A stretch of 64,000 bases of DNA from Brucella pseudintermedia (GCF_008932435.1 NZ_WBWE01000011.1:124001-188000), one strand, 5' to 3'. Shown: positions 39,601 to 47,784, numbered from the stretch's first letter. Numbers and translations: made by a program. The notes: generated by a model not told the origin, from the sequence alone.

Positions 39601-42331
39601 AATATTTGATGCCCGCGCCATTGTTGATGTTGGTGATGGTGTCACCAATGTTGGTTACGCGGGTGTCGAGATTGGCGACATCGCCTTCGACGGTCGTCAC
39701 TCGGCCGTCCAGATTGCTGATGTCGGTGGTGTTCTGAGTGACCTGCGTGTTTGTCGCATAAAGCTGCGAGCCGTTGATGGCATCCGTAGACGTATCGCTG
39801 ATCTGTCCTGCGGCAACGTTCTGGATTTGACGCGGAGCGCTTGCCGACCCCACGCTTACTACATCACCAGCCGCTGGCGCGCCGCCGGCAAAACTATAGG
39901 TTTTACCGCCGATGACAGTGTTTGGCGTGGCCACAGCAGCCGAGACCGTCGAGCCGTTGCCAAGCACCACGGCTCCGTCGAGGCCGGCCCCTACGGTTAC
40001 GCCGCTACCGACGACAAACGCATTGTTGGCGTTGATGGTATTGTTGTTGCCGAGCGAATAGGAGCCCGAGCCGGTGACCGTGCTGGGATCGCCGATGGCG
40101 GCGGAATTGGCGCCGCTCACCACGTTACCTTTGCCGATGCTGATGCTGTTCTGGCCAGTCGCCGTGGCTCCCGTACCGAGCGCTATGGCATTGATGCCCT
40201 CGGCGCTCGCTTCCCGTCCCATCGCCACGGCATGGCTGGCCGTGGATCTTGCAAGAATGCCAATGGCCACACCGCCGAAATCGCCCGTGACCGAAGCTGT
40301 GTTTCCAAGCGCGACTGCGCTGGCGCCAGTCACAGTGGTATTGTAACCGATGGCAACAGAAGCGCCCGCGCCCGTGATTTTGGCGTTATAGCCCATGGCA
40401 ATGGAATTGTTGACTGCCGCGGAATTCGTGCCGATTGCAACGGCTTGATCCAAGCTGGCATTTGCGTTGTGGCCCATCGCGATTGCATCTTGACCCGTCG
40501 CCTTGCTCACGCGGCCCAAGGCGATTGCATCGGTTGAAGAAGCGGTCACATCGGTGCCGATGGCGATAGCGCTTTCGGCTGTAGCACCAGCCGTCGCAAC
40601 GGTGCGGGCACCAAGAGCGACAGCATTCAACCCCGTCGCTTGTGCAGCAAAACCGATGCCAATGGCATTCTGCTGGCTTGCGACAGCGTTCGTGCCCTGA
40701 GCGATGCCATCTATCCCGGCCGACTTGGCATTGACGCCGATGGCAATCGCGCGACCGCCGGTAGCACCATCATTATTGTAGTTTCCGCCGGGGAAGCCGC
40801 CGTCATTGACGCTGAAATAATGCGGCGTCGCACCCGCGATGCTGGTCGCCAGGGTGTTGATGGCCTGATTGGTCGCAAAGAGCTGCGAGCCGTTGACGGC
40901 ATCCGTGGACGTATCGCTGATCCGGCCCGCCGCCAAATTGGTGATGGTGCGCTCGGCTCCCACCGCGCCAACACTGACCGTCGAGGTTGGATTAGCGCCG
41001 GCGAAGGTATATGTAGCGCCCCGGATTACGGTGTTCTTCGTCGCTACCGCTGTCGCCGTCACCGAGCCGGAACCGAGTGCGACATCGCCCGCATTTGCCC
41101 CTGCAGCCGCGCCGCTTCCCAGCGCCAATGAACCTAGCTGGCTGGCTGTCGCGTTGGAACCAAGCGCAGCAGACTGCACGCCGGAGGCAGCGGCTTTGGT
41201 TCCCATTGCCATGGCGTCCTCGGCATTTGCCGTTGCGGATGATCCCGCTGCAAGAGCGCCTTTTGCCGTTGCTTGCGACTGAATACCGAGGGCCACCGCG
41301 GATTCGCCCGTAGCAGTTGTTGCACGACCCAATGCGGTGGAGTTCAATCCCGTCGCCACACTCACGCCACCAATGGCAGTGCCCCCGTTGTCAGCCGAGC
41401 TTGTTCCACCCATCGCAACGCTCTGGAAACCATGTGCCTGCGCCGCGTTACCCAGCGCCACGGTGCTATTGCCATCGGAAACGGTATTGGCGCCAAAGGC
41501 TATGGTAGCAAAGTTGCTGGCCTTGGCGCTCGTTCCGAAAGCGAGCGTGTTGTTTCCGTCAGCCGCGCTGAGGCGACCGATTGCGACGGACTGAAATCCC
41601 AATGCTGACGCATCATAACCGATCGCTGTCGCTTCCAGACCGCTGGCATCCGCTGAAAGGCCGATGGCGGTCGTAGCCTCATTCCTTGCGGTTGCCATGC
41701 GGCCAATGGCAATGGCGTTGGAGATGGCGGCTCCCGCAACGCCAGCCTCGGAGCCGGTTCCAATCGCGATGCTGTTATCCCCATGGCTGATCGCGATATT
41801 GCCGAGCGAAACGGTATTCGCGCCAGTGGACGCGGCTGCCTGACCGATAACGACGCCGCCGTTGAAACCCAGGCCCTCGATGTATGCGGTGGGGTCAGTG
41901 ACGGTGGCTGTCGCATTGCAGCCAATTACCGTAACGCCGTTTGCCCCTGCATAGGTCCCGGAGGGGCATGCCGGATCATTCGCACCTATCGCGATGGCCC
42001 GTGTCACTCCCGGCGCAACGGTTGCACCGCCGGAGACGTTATTTGCAAAGGCTGGATCGGCAAGCAGACCGAGTGCGAGAAGCGCGCTCATGCCGCCGAG
42101 CGCAAATACCGGGCCTGCCGATGAGAAAAGATTCGAACGGATGGAGCCGCCAGCCCCCAACAGGCCGAGCCCCATATTTTTGCGCCGTACCCCCAGCACA
42201 CGATGCGCCAGACGCAACACCGCCATCAGGCGGCGACGCAGGGAACGGGACTCGGATGCTCCAGCCATCCAGTTGCCTGAAAAGCCGCCGCGGAACTTTG
42301 CCGACGAAAGGATTTCAGTTGAACCACTCAT
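36641..42331 (-). CDS. YadA-like trimeric autotransporter adhesin, 1896 residues
   Basis: The N-terminus (1-about 95) is an extended signal region with an Arg-rich stretch and a hydrophobic core ending ADPAFA-NN. Dozens of YadA-head repeats of the form AIAIGxxAxA or SVAIGxxS follow. Several neck motifs (ISDTSTDAVNGSQLFATN type) are separated by stalk segments such as 'DISNLDGRVTTVEGDVANLD'. The last 70 residues are the YadA anchor (AAAIGLAAASLRYDDRPGKL, 'GAGISFTLN'), which trimerises into a 12-strand outer-membrane barrel. A 152-residue unit is repeated almost exactly in tandem. Homologues in Brucella (BtaE, BtaF) mediate attachment. Confidence 0.93.
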   Translation of the reverse strand: MSGSTEILSSAKFRGGFSGNWMAGASESRSLRRRLMAVLRLAHRVLGVRRKNMGLGLLGAGGSIRSNLFSSAGPVFALGGMSALLALGLLADPAFANNVSGGATVAPGVTRAIAIGANDPACPSGTYAGANGVTVIGCNATATVTDPTAYIEGLGFNGGVVIGQAAASTGANTVSLGNIAISHGDNSIAIGTGSEAGVAGAAISNAIAIGRMATARNEATTAIGLSADASGLEATAIGYDASALGFQSVAIGRLSAADGNNTLAFGTSAKASNFATIAFGANTVSDGNSTVALGNAAQAHGFQSVAMGGTSSADNGGTAIGGVSVATGLNSTALGRATTATGESAVALGIQSQATAKGALAAGSSATANAEDAMAMGTKAAASGVQSAALGSNATASQLGSLALGSGAAAGANAGDVALGSGSVTATAVATKNTVIRGATYTFAGANPTSTVSVGAVGAERTITNLAAGRISDTSTDAVNGSQLFATNQAINTLATSIAGATPHYFSVNDGGFPGGNYNNDGATGGRAIAIGVNAKSAGIDGIAQGTNAVASQQNAIGIGFAAQATGLNAVALGARTVATAGATAESAIAIGTDVTASSTDAIALGRVSKATGQDAIAMGHNANASLDQAVAIGTNSAAVNNSIAMGYNAKITGAGASVAIGYNTTVTGASAVALGNTASVTGDFGGVAIGILARSTASHAVAMGREASAEGINAIALGTGATATGQNSISIGKGNVVSGANSAAIGDPSTVTGSGSYSLGNNNTINANNAFVVGSGVTVGAGLDGAVVLGNGSTVSAAVATPNTVIGGKTYSFAGGAPAAGDVVSVGSASAPRQIQNVAAGQISDTSTDAINGSQLYATNTQVTQNTTDISNLDGRVTTVEGDVANLDTRVTNIGDTITNINNGAGIKYFHANSSQPDSQAIGTDSVAIGPNAVANNAGDVAIGLNATTETTVAVSGTTIGGNSYSFAGANPAGAFSVGSAGAERQIQHVAAGQLSDSSTDAVNGSQLYATNQQVTKNTTDISNLDGRVTTVEGDVANLDTRVTNIGDTITNINNGAGIKYFHANSSQPDSQAIGTDSVAIGPNAVANNAGDVAIGLNATTETTVAVSGTTIGGNSYSFAGANPAGAFSVGSAGAERQIQHVAAGQLSESSTDAVNGSQLYATNQQVTKNSIDINNLDGRVTTVQGDLTNLGNQFVTVGGMVNNISTTLTNIAGDTSTTYTDANGDGIRYVRTNDRTLPVTDSFAQGIGSSALGYDATAVADNSLALGRGSRSLVEDGVALGSGSVSDRATAPSSGKIPIGASGIIEYNTTDKQLLGAVSVGTSTSYRQITNVADGTEAQDAVTMRQLQGAIASVSATSTKYFHANSTADDSLAVGEESIAVGPTTVVNGNNGIGIGNHAVVDQTAPGGTAIGQGAHVMLADGVAIGTQSTAAGVNSIALGAGATSNHANSLAIGASSVTSVGAQSGYTAFALAAAQSSAGEVSFGSAGAERKLTNVAAGSADTDAVNVSQLRGVSQNVTNLFGGSTVVNPDGSITGPTYNIQGNQYTTVYDGFTAVDNSLTNLQNQINGGGGIKYFHANSTLADSSATGANSVAIGPESIASGSGSLAAGNGSSATGNGSVALGEGAKATNGNDVALGSGSVTETAVGTAGTTIRGKDYEFAGTAPVGTVSVGDKGSERTITNVAAGRISADSTDAINGSQLHATNQAIEDLQGGVGEVKDNAVFYDLNPDGSKKNSVTLIGGDVNAPVVISNVGKGVKDNDAVNVAQLHESFNEAKSYTDSRVNYAIDNSKAYTDQKFDHLNQKFDQLNQNLDGIRSEARSAAAIGLAAASLRYDDRPGKLSVAMGGGYWKSKGALAFGAGYTSEDGRMRTNLSGTVADGDVGVGAGISFTLN
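38800..39725 (-). repeat. 456-bp tandem repeat inside the adhesin gene
   Basis: Sequence around 38800-39260 recurs 456 bp (152 codons) further on with only scattered differences; for example CCGATGGTCG is at 38991 and again at 39447. Each unit encodes a neck, a short stalk, the KYFHANSSQPDSQAIGTDSV head segment and a TTIGGNSYSFAGANPAG segment. Copy number could change by recombination without loss of frame. Confidence 0.88.
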
Positions 42332-42787
42332 CTACAAGTCCTCCTCATATGTTTCAGTCAATGCGCGCCCTGTTTCAACGCCGCGGCGCTCCATCGTTTC
42401 GAAGGCGGAAAGGACCCAAGAGTCCGTCGTCTCCGGCACGAGGCGCAACGCGGCGTCGGCGCGGCCGGGTGAAAGTTTGCGTTCCAGCAGTTCCCGGCAA
42501 ATTCCAAGATGAACGGCAGGCTGCTCCGCTTCGTAGGCTGGAGAAGTCAAACCGAAAATGAATAGCGCATAGAGATGATCGAATTCCGCTGGACTGAGCC
42601 GTTCAGCAAAGCGGCCCGTAAGCACGCTCCAGACCGCTTCGGTCTTGGTAGCGAAGACATCAATGCCCGGCAGGACAGGCGCATGCGCGCGCTTGTCCTC
42701 AGTTCTCTTGACCGCAAGTGCAGAAAAGCCCCTCGACATCGCCGGCAGCTCTACCCGCGGTGTCCGCTCGAACATGACATTCGACAC
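42332..42787 (-). CDS. conserved protein preceding the adhesin gene
   Basis: The 151-residue product has no signal peptide. Its first 40 residues are basic and disordered-looking. The rest is helical (IDVFATKTEAVWSVLTGRFA, then 'LYALFIFGLTSPAYEAEQPA'). Its stop is contiguous with the adhesin ATG, so it is the first gene of a five-gene operon with the YadA-like, IalB-like, anchored and DUF4189 proteins. I do not recognise a family. A cytoplasmic regulator or dosage control for the adhesin is a guess from position. Confidence 0.65.
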   Translation of the reverse strand: MSNVMFERTPRVELPAMSRGFSALAVKRTEDKRAHAPVLPGIDVFATKTEAVWSVLTGRFAERLSPAEFDHLYALFIFGLTSPAYEAEQPAVHLGICRELLERKLSPGRADAALRLVPETTDSWVLSAFETMERRGVETGRALTETYEEDL

Positions 42788-42946
42788 ACTATCCCCTCTT
42801 GATCTGCATCAAGCGCATAGAGACATACGCTTGCGGAGAGGTCTTATCGAAAATCACCTATCTTTTAGAGAATATCACCATATTAGAGGACATGGATACT
42901 TATGTTGCTGGTTTGCAACGCTCGCAAAGAACGCTTCAATATTTGA

Positions 42947-43909
42947 TTAAGCATGTCTGGACCGGAACGAGGCAGGGCTCAAACCGATAAAGCGTTTGAA
43001 GGTCTGGGTCAGGTGCACCTGATTGCCGAAGCCGCAATCGAGCGCGATCTGTGCGATGGGCAGGTCTGTCTCGGAAAGCAGGCGCTGCGCGCGTTCCATC
43101 CGGCGGCGCAATACATATTGATAGGGTGTCAGGTCGGTCGCCCTTTTAAACAGGCGGCTGAAATGATTGGGGCTGAGATTGCACTGGCGGGCCATATCCG
43201 CCAGCGACAGAGTGGAGGCCAGATTAGCCTCTATATAATCCTTGACCAATCGAAGGTGTTTTGGATCGAGTCCCTGCGTCGCCGGTATTTCGCTGACAGC
43301 CAAGGTCGAGTGCTTGTAGATAAGTCTTGCCGCGAAAGCCCTCGCCAACTGGTCGGCGTAAAGAGCCGAAGAAGCAAGCGGATTCTCCGCAGCCTCGCAT
43401 AATGCGACTGCCAACTGTTCAAGAAGCTGGTCGAGCATGGCGAACCTGGGCAGGATTCTAACGCGGGAAGGATCACCATGCGCACTCTCCGCCGCAATCT
43501 CCTCGATGAGCGCTTGCTTCACATAGATATGCAGGGAGGCGAAACGTCGCTCATTCCGCACCTCAAACCTTGTCCCGGCGGGAACGATCCCGAAGCTGCC
43601 GGAAAGAAATTTCTTTTCCTGCGTAATGCCATCAATCGTTCGGCTGAAAACGACCGGGCCATTGAGAACAAAGCTCACCAACGGATTTCCGCAGGCGGGA
43701 AACGACCTCCGGTACGGGTTTTCTATCTGGCGGGATACGAAGACGCTTCGCCAACCAAGCGCTTCACTCGTTGAAATGAGCTCACTGAAATCTGCCAGCG
43801 AAATGCCATGGGTCTGATCGCCGCCAAAGACCGCTTCCTTGGCTGGCTCCGCCCGCCGTCCTGCATGGGTAGCTGGCCGGAATCTCAGCCCCCCATTTCG
43901 AATATACAT
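42947..43909 (-). CDS. AraC family regulator
   Basis: The 320-residue protein has a cupin-like N-terminal domain (about 30-190) and a C-terminal double HTH: 'STLSLADMARQCNLSPNHFS' with RLFKRATDLTPYQYVLRRRM, and LPIAQIALDCGFGNQVHLTQ followed by FKRFIGLSP. It lies upstream of the adhesin operon in the same direction, 160 bp away, and is a candidate activator of it. The region 42788-42946 holds the operon promoter but no motif I can name. Confidence 0.9.
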   Translation of the reverse strand: MYIRNGGLRFRPATHAGRRAEPAKEAVFGGDQTHGISLADFSELISTSEALGWRSVFVSRQIENPYRRSFPACGNPLVSFVLNGPVVFSRTIDGITQEKKFLSGSFGIVPAGTRFEVRNERRFASLHIYVKQALIEEIAAESAHGDPSRVRILPRFAMLDQLLEQLAVALCEAAENPLASSALYADQLARAFAARLIYKHSTLAVSEIPATQGLDPKHLRLVKDYIEANLASTLSLADMARQCNLSPNHFSRLFKRATDLTPYQYVLRRRMERAQRLLSETDLPIAQIALDCGFGNQVHLTQTFKRFIGLSPASFRSRHA

Positions 43910-44940
43910 TTTCTATCGACCGCCCATGTAGTCCCAAAGATTCGGAGGAACATAACCGCCCTCTCACATTTCCGAAATCGCTAATGTTTGGGTGGCAGAC
44001 ATAATGGGCGACATAGTGACAAAGAGCACGAGCACTGTGCGCATTGCGCAACTAACACCGTGACCCTTGCACAATATCCTATTGCGAATGGGAGCGGTTT
44101 CGACAGCGAGCTGGTTGGGATATCCCGTGTCAGAAGTTCATCGTCCGCAGCCGCCATGGTGCCGTTCGGATTCATTCATCTACCCACGTAGCGGGGACGG
44201 GCAATCATACCAGCATCAACCGGCGCACTCGCGCCCATCGCTGTTTGCATAACGAGAAGCCTTGCAAGCGCTTCATGTCGCAAAGCGCTACGCCACCAAA
44301 CGGCAACTTTCACCGCTTGAACCGCTTAATTTACGCCGGTTGGGAATTCCAAAGAAAACCGTTCAATTCTTACCTGAAGGCTGCAAAAAACAAAAAACTC
44401 CCGGCGGGATTCGCGCGGGAGTGTTTGAATCGTTGGTTGCGGGGGCTCGCAACAAACGATTCCTGCGTTTAGTTGAACGGACTATATCGAAATTCGCGGC
44501 TTAATTTGTTAACGGGGACCAAGTTCGAATTCCTAACGCGAATCCGCCAAAACACCGCCAATCGCCGTATTCTAACAGAAGAGATAAAAATCCGCCGTTT
44601 TTACGCTACAACCCGATAAATCGTGAATGTTAGGCGTCAACTTCCAATCCCATTTCAGCCATTCGACTTAACTCGGTCGCGGTCGGAAACCTGCCGTTTT
44701 TCGCGGAGTGCAGTCGACAGCGCAGCACTGACGGGAAGCCATCGTCTGTAGAACTCTCTTCGTTGAGAAAGACACAGCTTAAGCAAGCACCTCGGCGGCT
44801 ACACCTGTTTGGCTGATTTGCATGATCAGCGCGCCATGGAGCAGACCAGAAATGGCGCTGATGTTCTCGGCCGCATATCGTCACCTCCTCATGGTCCGCA
44901 CGTTGATTAATTGGAAATTTTCATCTCCGGATCAAAGTCG
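43910..44940. other. 1-kb gap without a recognisable gene
   Basis: Only short frames occur here and none has a family resemblance, a good Shine-Dalgarno and coding-like composition together. Base composition is more AT-rich at 44480-44640 than in the flanks. A short hairpin (ACTCCCG with CGGGAGT, near 44398-44423) may be a terminator. The stretch ends at the promoter of the second hsp20 module, so it may include the scar of that module's insertion. Confidence 0.5.
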
Positions 44941-44960
44941 TATCGACACGAAGATTGCCC

Positions 44961-44988
44961 CTTGAACAGTTCTGCGGCGAAACTAAAT
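44961..44988 (+). promoter_or_regulatory. RpoH-like promoter of the chromosomal hsp20 module
   Basis: CTTGAA (44961-44966) and CTAAAT (44983-44988) are 16 bp apart, as at 9804-9831, with the wider matches CTTGAACAG and ACTAAAT. Confidence 0.55.
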
Positions 44989-44994
44989 TGTAGT

Positions 44995-45098
44995 TGTCTG
45001 ACGCCCCCATTGGGGGTCGGAAAACCGAGCGGATGCAAAAGCGTCCTGCGGGATAACAACTTGTACCCATATTGCTTCACAAGGAGGATGTGGCTATG
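44995..45098 (+). promoter_or_regulatory. ROSE-type RNA thermometer, second copy
   Basis: The leader carries a GACGCCCCC/GGGGGTC hairpin, the shared CCGAGCGGATGCAA segment, and the 3' ROSE hairpin: CTTGTACCCATATTGCTTC and AAGGAGGATGTGGCTATG. The loop differs from the first copy (TTCACAA against TCAATG), yet the pairing partners of the Shine-Dalgarno are kept. Its melting temperature may therefore differ from that of the copy at 9838. Confidence 0.8.
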
Positions 45099-45572
45099 AG
45101 AACCACTTTCGATTTTACTCCCCTGTTCCGGTCGAGCATCGGCTTCGACCGAATGCTGAACGCGCTCGAAGCTGCGAGCCGTGTCGAGACCATCGACAAC
45201 TGGCCGCCTTATGACATAGCCAAGACCGGCGAGGACGACTACCGCATCACCATGGCGGTGGCCGGCTTCTCGCAAGACGAACTGACCATCACCCAGGAGC
45301 AGAACATGCTCCTGGTATCCGGTCAGAAGGCTGGCGAGGATAACAGCCAGTATCTGCATCGCGGAATTGCCGCGCGCACATTCCAGCGTCGCTTTGAACT
45401 GGCCGACCACGTGAAGGTCGTGGGCGCTAGCCTCGTCAATGGTCTGCTGACGATTGATCTCAAGCGTGAGATTCCCGAAGAGATGAAGCCGCGCAAGATC
45501 CAGATCGCGGCCGGAGAGGCACTGCCCAAGGTCGAGACCAGGCAGATCGAGGCCGACAAGCAGGCCGCCTGA
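45096..45572 (+). CDS. Hsp20 family small heat-shock protein (IbpA type), second copy
   Basis: The 158-residue protein is collinear with the product of 9938-10414, without indels. It starts MRTTFDFTPLFRSSIGFDRM, with the alpha-crystallin core YRITMAVAGFSQDELTITQE and the GLLTIDLKR strand. Differences are scattered, so the copies separated some time ago. ATG 45096 is fixed by the ROSE Shine-Dalgarno. It is the first gene of the chromosomal stress module. Confidence 0.93.
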   Translation: MRTTFDFTPLFRSSIGFDRMLNALEAASRVETIDNWPPYDIAKTGEDDYRITMAVAGFSQDELTITQEQNMLLVSGQKAGEDNSQYLHRGIAARTFQRRFELADHVKVVGASLVNGLLTIDLKREIPEEMKPRKIQIAAGEALPKVETRQIEADKQAA

Positions 45573-45600
45573 GGTAGCTCTCTCAGCGTAATTCGCGCAA

Positions 45601-45623
45601 GGCGCCGGGCACTTCCCGGCGCC
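45601..45623 (+). terminator. hairpin between the two hsp20 genes, second copy
   Basis: GGCGCCGGG and CCCGGCGCC flank CACTT, at the position equivalent to 10444-10466. There is no T-run. Confidence 0.55.
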
Positions 45624-45668
45624 GACGGGAAAGCATTGTCAATCGAACGAACAGAAAGGAGAAGAATA

Positions 45669-46178
45669 ATGAGTGTCCGTGATTTGATCCCCTGGGGCCG
45701 CAGCAACGGCAATCAGGTTCCCAGTGTTTTGCGCGATGGCGATCGTGATCCGTTCCTCTCGCTGCATCGCGAGGTGAATCGGCTGTTTGACGACGTCTTC
45801 CGCGGCTTCGGCTCGAACCTGCCCTCTATCGTGGGAGCTTCCGCCTTCAGCGGCGGCTGGCCGAGCGTGGAGATCTCCGACGGCGAGAAGGAAATCAAGG
45901 TGACAGCTGAGGTGCCGGGCCTCGAAGAGAAGGACATTCAGGTCCTGCTCGACGACGGCGTGCTGACGTTGAAGGGCGAGAAGCGCTCCGAGACGGAGGA
46001 CAAGGACCGACAGTTCTCCGAGCGCTTCTATGGCCGCTTCGAGCGTCGCATCCCGCTCGGCTACGAGGTCAAGGACGACCAGGTCGACGCGCGGTTCAAA
46101 AACGGCGTGCTGACCGTGACCTTGCCCAAGAGCGAAAAGGCGCAGTCGCAGGTGAAGCGCATCGCCATCAAGAGCTGA
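45669..46178 (+). CDS. Hsp20 family small heat-shock protein (class B type), second copy
   Basis: The 169-residue protein matches the product of 10508-11017 end to end: RDLIPWGRSNGNQV at the start, 'VEISDGEKEIKVTAEVPGLE', and FKNGVLTVTLPKSEKAQSQV at the end. AGAAAGGAG precedes the ATG. With the first Hsp20 it forms the chaperone pair of the module. Confidence 0.92.
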   Translation: MSVRDLIPWGRSNGNQVPSVLRDGDRDPFLSLHREVNRLFDDVFRGFGSNLPSIVGASAFSGGWPSVEISDGEKEIKVTAEVPGLEEKDIQVLLDDGVLTLKGEKRSETEDKDRQFSERFYGRFERRIPLGYEVKDDQVDARFKNGVLTVTLPKSEKAQSQVKRIAIKS

Positions 46179-46253
46179 TGCATGGCAGGCGCCGGCGGCG
46201 GGCCACCTGGCCGCCGTCGGCTGCATCCTTCGCCAGAGAGGGAGGGATGAACA

Positions 46254-47018
46254 ATGGAGATGACGAGACAGATCAACAGATCAACTGGAAATTCAATTCC
46301 GCAAGAGCGGCCGTCGAACGACAACCGGCACAAGCCCCTTTCGATGGGGCGCTCGGTCTTCCCGGCTGGCGCGGTTGCGCGCATCTACAAGCCGTCCCGC
46401 GCGGTGACGACCTCCGGCAAGGCCGGCACGAAGGGCTGGCGACTTGTGTTCGAGCGGCGCACCGCGCCCTTCATCGAGCCGCTGATGGGCTACACGGGCG
46501 GCGACGATACGCTGACCCAGGTCGAGCTGAGCTTCCCGACATTGCAATCGGCCATCCGCTACGCCGAGCGACAGGGTCTGACCTATATGGTCCAAACACC
46601 GCCCCGGCAGACGACAGGCAGTGGCCGCAGCCAGCGCGCCGATGAGAAGCAGGCGTGTGTAGGAAAATCAACGCACGCCTTCTCGGATGCGACGCTCGAC
46701 CGGCTCGGGCTCGCCGCCCTTCGAGAGACCTACGGGCGTGCGCTCGACGGCGCGGCGAACCGCAACGACCCGTCCGGTCCTGAAAGCTGGACGACGCCCA
46801 TGAAGGTGGTCAGCGATCCGACGCTGACGCTGGAGGCGAAGCGCGCGATTCTGATGAACTGGGCCTGGACCGAGTACCTGATCGACCAGGCCACCAACGA
46901 AGGCATGCCCGAGAACGACCGGCCGTCGCGCCTCGACGAGGTCGAGCAGGCGCTGCTCGCGCTTGAACGCGAGGTTGCGGATGATCGGGATGATTCAGGC
47001 ACACGAAAGGCAGCGTGA
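46254..47018 (+). CDS. NDUFS4-like 'ETC complex I subunit' domain protein, second copy
   Basis: The 254-residue protein parallels 11093-11854. The NDUFS4-like part covers about 35-110 (ARIYKPSRAVTTSGKAGTKG, 'TQVELSFPTLQSAIRYAERQ'). The linker at 115-145 is quite different from the other copy, while the C-terminal 'ILMNWAWTEYLIDQATNEGM' helix is identical. Conservation of the extra C-terminal domain in both copies suggests it matters for function. Confidence 0.75.
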   Translation: MEMTRQINRSTGNSIPQERPSNDNRHKPLSMGRSVFPAGAVARIYKPSRAVTTSGKAGTKGWRLVFERRTAPFIEPLMGYTGGDDTLTQVELSFPTLQSAIRYAERQGLTYMVQTPPRQTTGSGRSQRADEKQACVGKSTHAFSDATLDRLGLAALRETYGRALDGAANRNDPSGPESWTTPMKVVSDPTLTLEAKRAILMNWAWTEYLIDQATNEGMPENDRPSRLDEVEQALLALEREVADDRDDSGTRKAA

Positions 47019-47027
47019 GGTCCGGCG

Positions 47028-47384
47028 ATGGATACGCATGTCGTTTTCGATTGCCAGAAGGTTCTGCCGAACCGGTTCGCGCTGACGCTTGCCGCTGCCT
47101 CCCGCATCCGGGCGCTCGCCCGGGGCGCGGAACCGAGGCTCGACGCAGTCGATCGCACCGTGGGCGATTTGCCCTGCACGAGATCGCGGCGGGCGCGTTC
47201 ACGCTGGATGAACTCGCACCGTTTTTGCCTGGAGCGGATGAAAGGCGTCTTTTGCCTCCGCGCGATCCGGCTTCCAAGCTTCGCGATGGCGGAGGCGGAA
47301 GCGCCGCCGCACCCGCCTCCCGTTCGCGAAAGACGGTTCGTTGAAGAGGCAAGCAAACCAACACGGAGGAATGAACGATGCTGA
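47028..47384 (+). pseudogene. omega-like gene with two compensating frameshifts
   Basis: The start (VFDCQKVLPNRFALTLAAAS) and the end (RRFVEEASKPTRRNERC) align in one frame with the intact copy at 11864-12220. The middle does not: at about 47170 one base is missing relative to the other copy, and the conserved ALHEIAAGAFTLDEL continues in the neighbouring frame until about 47250, where a second indel restores the original frame. An open frame of full length survives, with about 25 residues replaced. It may be inactive, or still work if only the N-terminal omega-like part matters. Confidence 0.6.
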
Positions 47385-47602
47385 AGTCTTTGTCTTCCGA
47401 TAACCGGATGGCTTTCGATGTCCTCAACATCATTGCCGGTCTCGGTCTTCTGCTGTCGCCTTGGCATCTCGGCTATGCGGCTGAAACCTATGCCGCATGG
47501 AATGCTTGGATCGTCGTTGCTGCCGTGACGCTGATCGCGGTCGCTGCGCTCTATACATTCCATCAGGTCGAGAAATGGGCCAACGTGGCACTCGACCTTT
47601 GA
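47378..47602 (+). pseudogene. SPW repeat protein, 3'-truncated
   Basis: The first 70 codons match the intact SPW gene at 12214 (IIAGLGLLLSPWHLGYAAET, 'VTLIAVAALYTFHQVEKWAN'). After NVALDL the frame stops and the second SPW motif with two membrane helices is missing. Immediately beyond begins an unrelated AraC-type fragment, so the 3' part was lost by recombination. Two membrane segments remain. Confidence 0.8.
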
Positions 47603-47604
47603 AC

Positions 47605-47784
47605 CGCGCGGGCCAACCTCCGCTCGGCCACATGACCACATGGCGCATGATCCTCGCACAGCGCATGCTCGGGGCGGGCAAGAGAGGGGCGGCGGTGGCC
47701 GAAGCTGTCGGATACCATTCACATAGCGCGTTCGCCCAGGCGTTCAAAAGAACTTTGGGCCCTACACCCCCGTCCATGAAGTAA
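47605..47784 (+). pseudogene. AraC-type regulator, C-terminal HTH fragment
   Basis: The frame encodes TTWRMILAQRMLGAGKRGAA then VAEAVGYHSHSAFAQAFKRT and LGPTPPSMK, the last 50 residues of an AraC/XylS regulator with the second HTH. No N-terminal domain or first HTH is present; the fragment abuts the truncated SPW gene. It marks a deletion or insertion junction at about 47600. Confidence 0.72.

Noticed and set aside
38800-39725. CRISPR-like regular repeats
   Set aside because: Unit length is 456 bp, in frame, and within an autotransporter gene; there are no short repeats with unique spacers anywhere in the window.
38591-40537. 648-codon open frame on the plus strand
   Set aside because: It is antisense to the repetitive adhesin gene; its repeats mirror those of YadA and its composition is a shadow of that coding frame.
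44245-44504. small open frames after the AraC gene
   Set aside because: Two overlapping frames of 75-80 codons have no ribosome binding site, no family resemblance and contain a hairpin; left uncalled.
44630-44884. 84-codon minus-strand frame before the second hsp20 module
   Set aside because: Cys/Arg/Ser-rich composition and no recognisable domain; not enough support.
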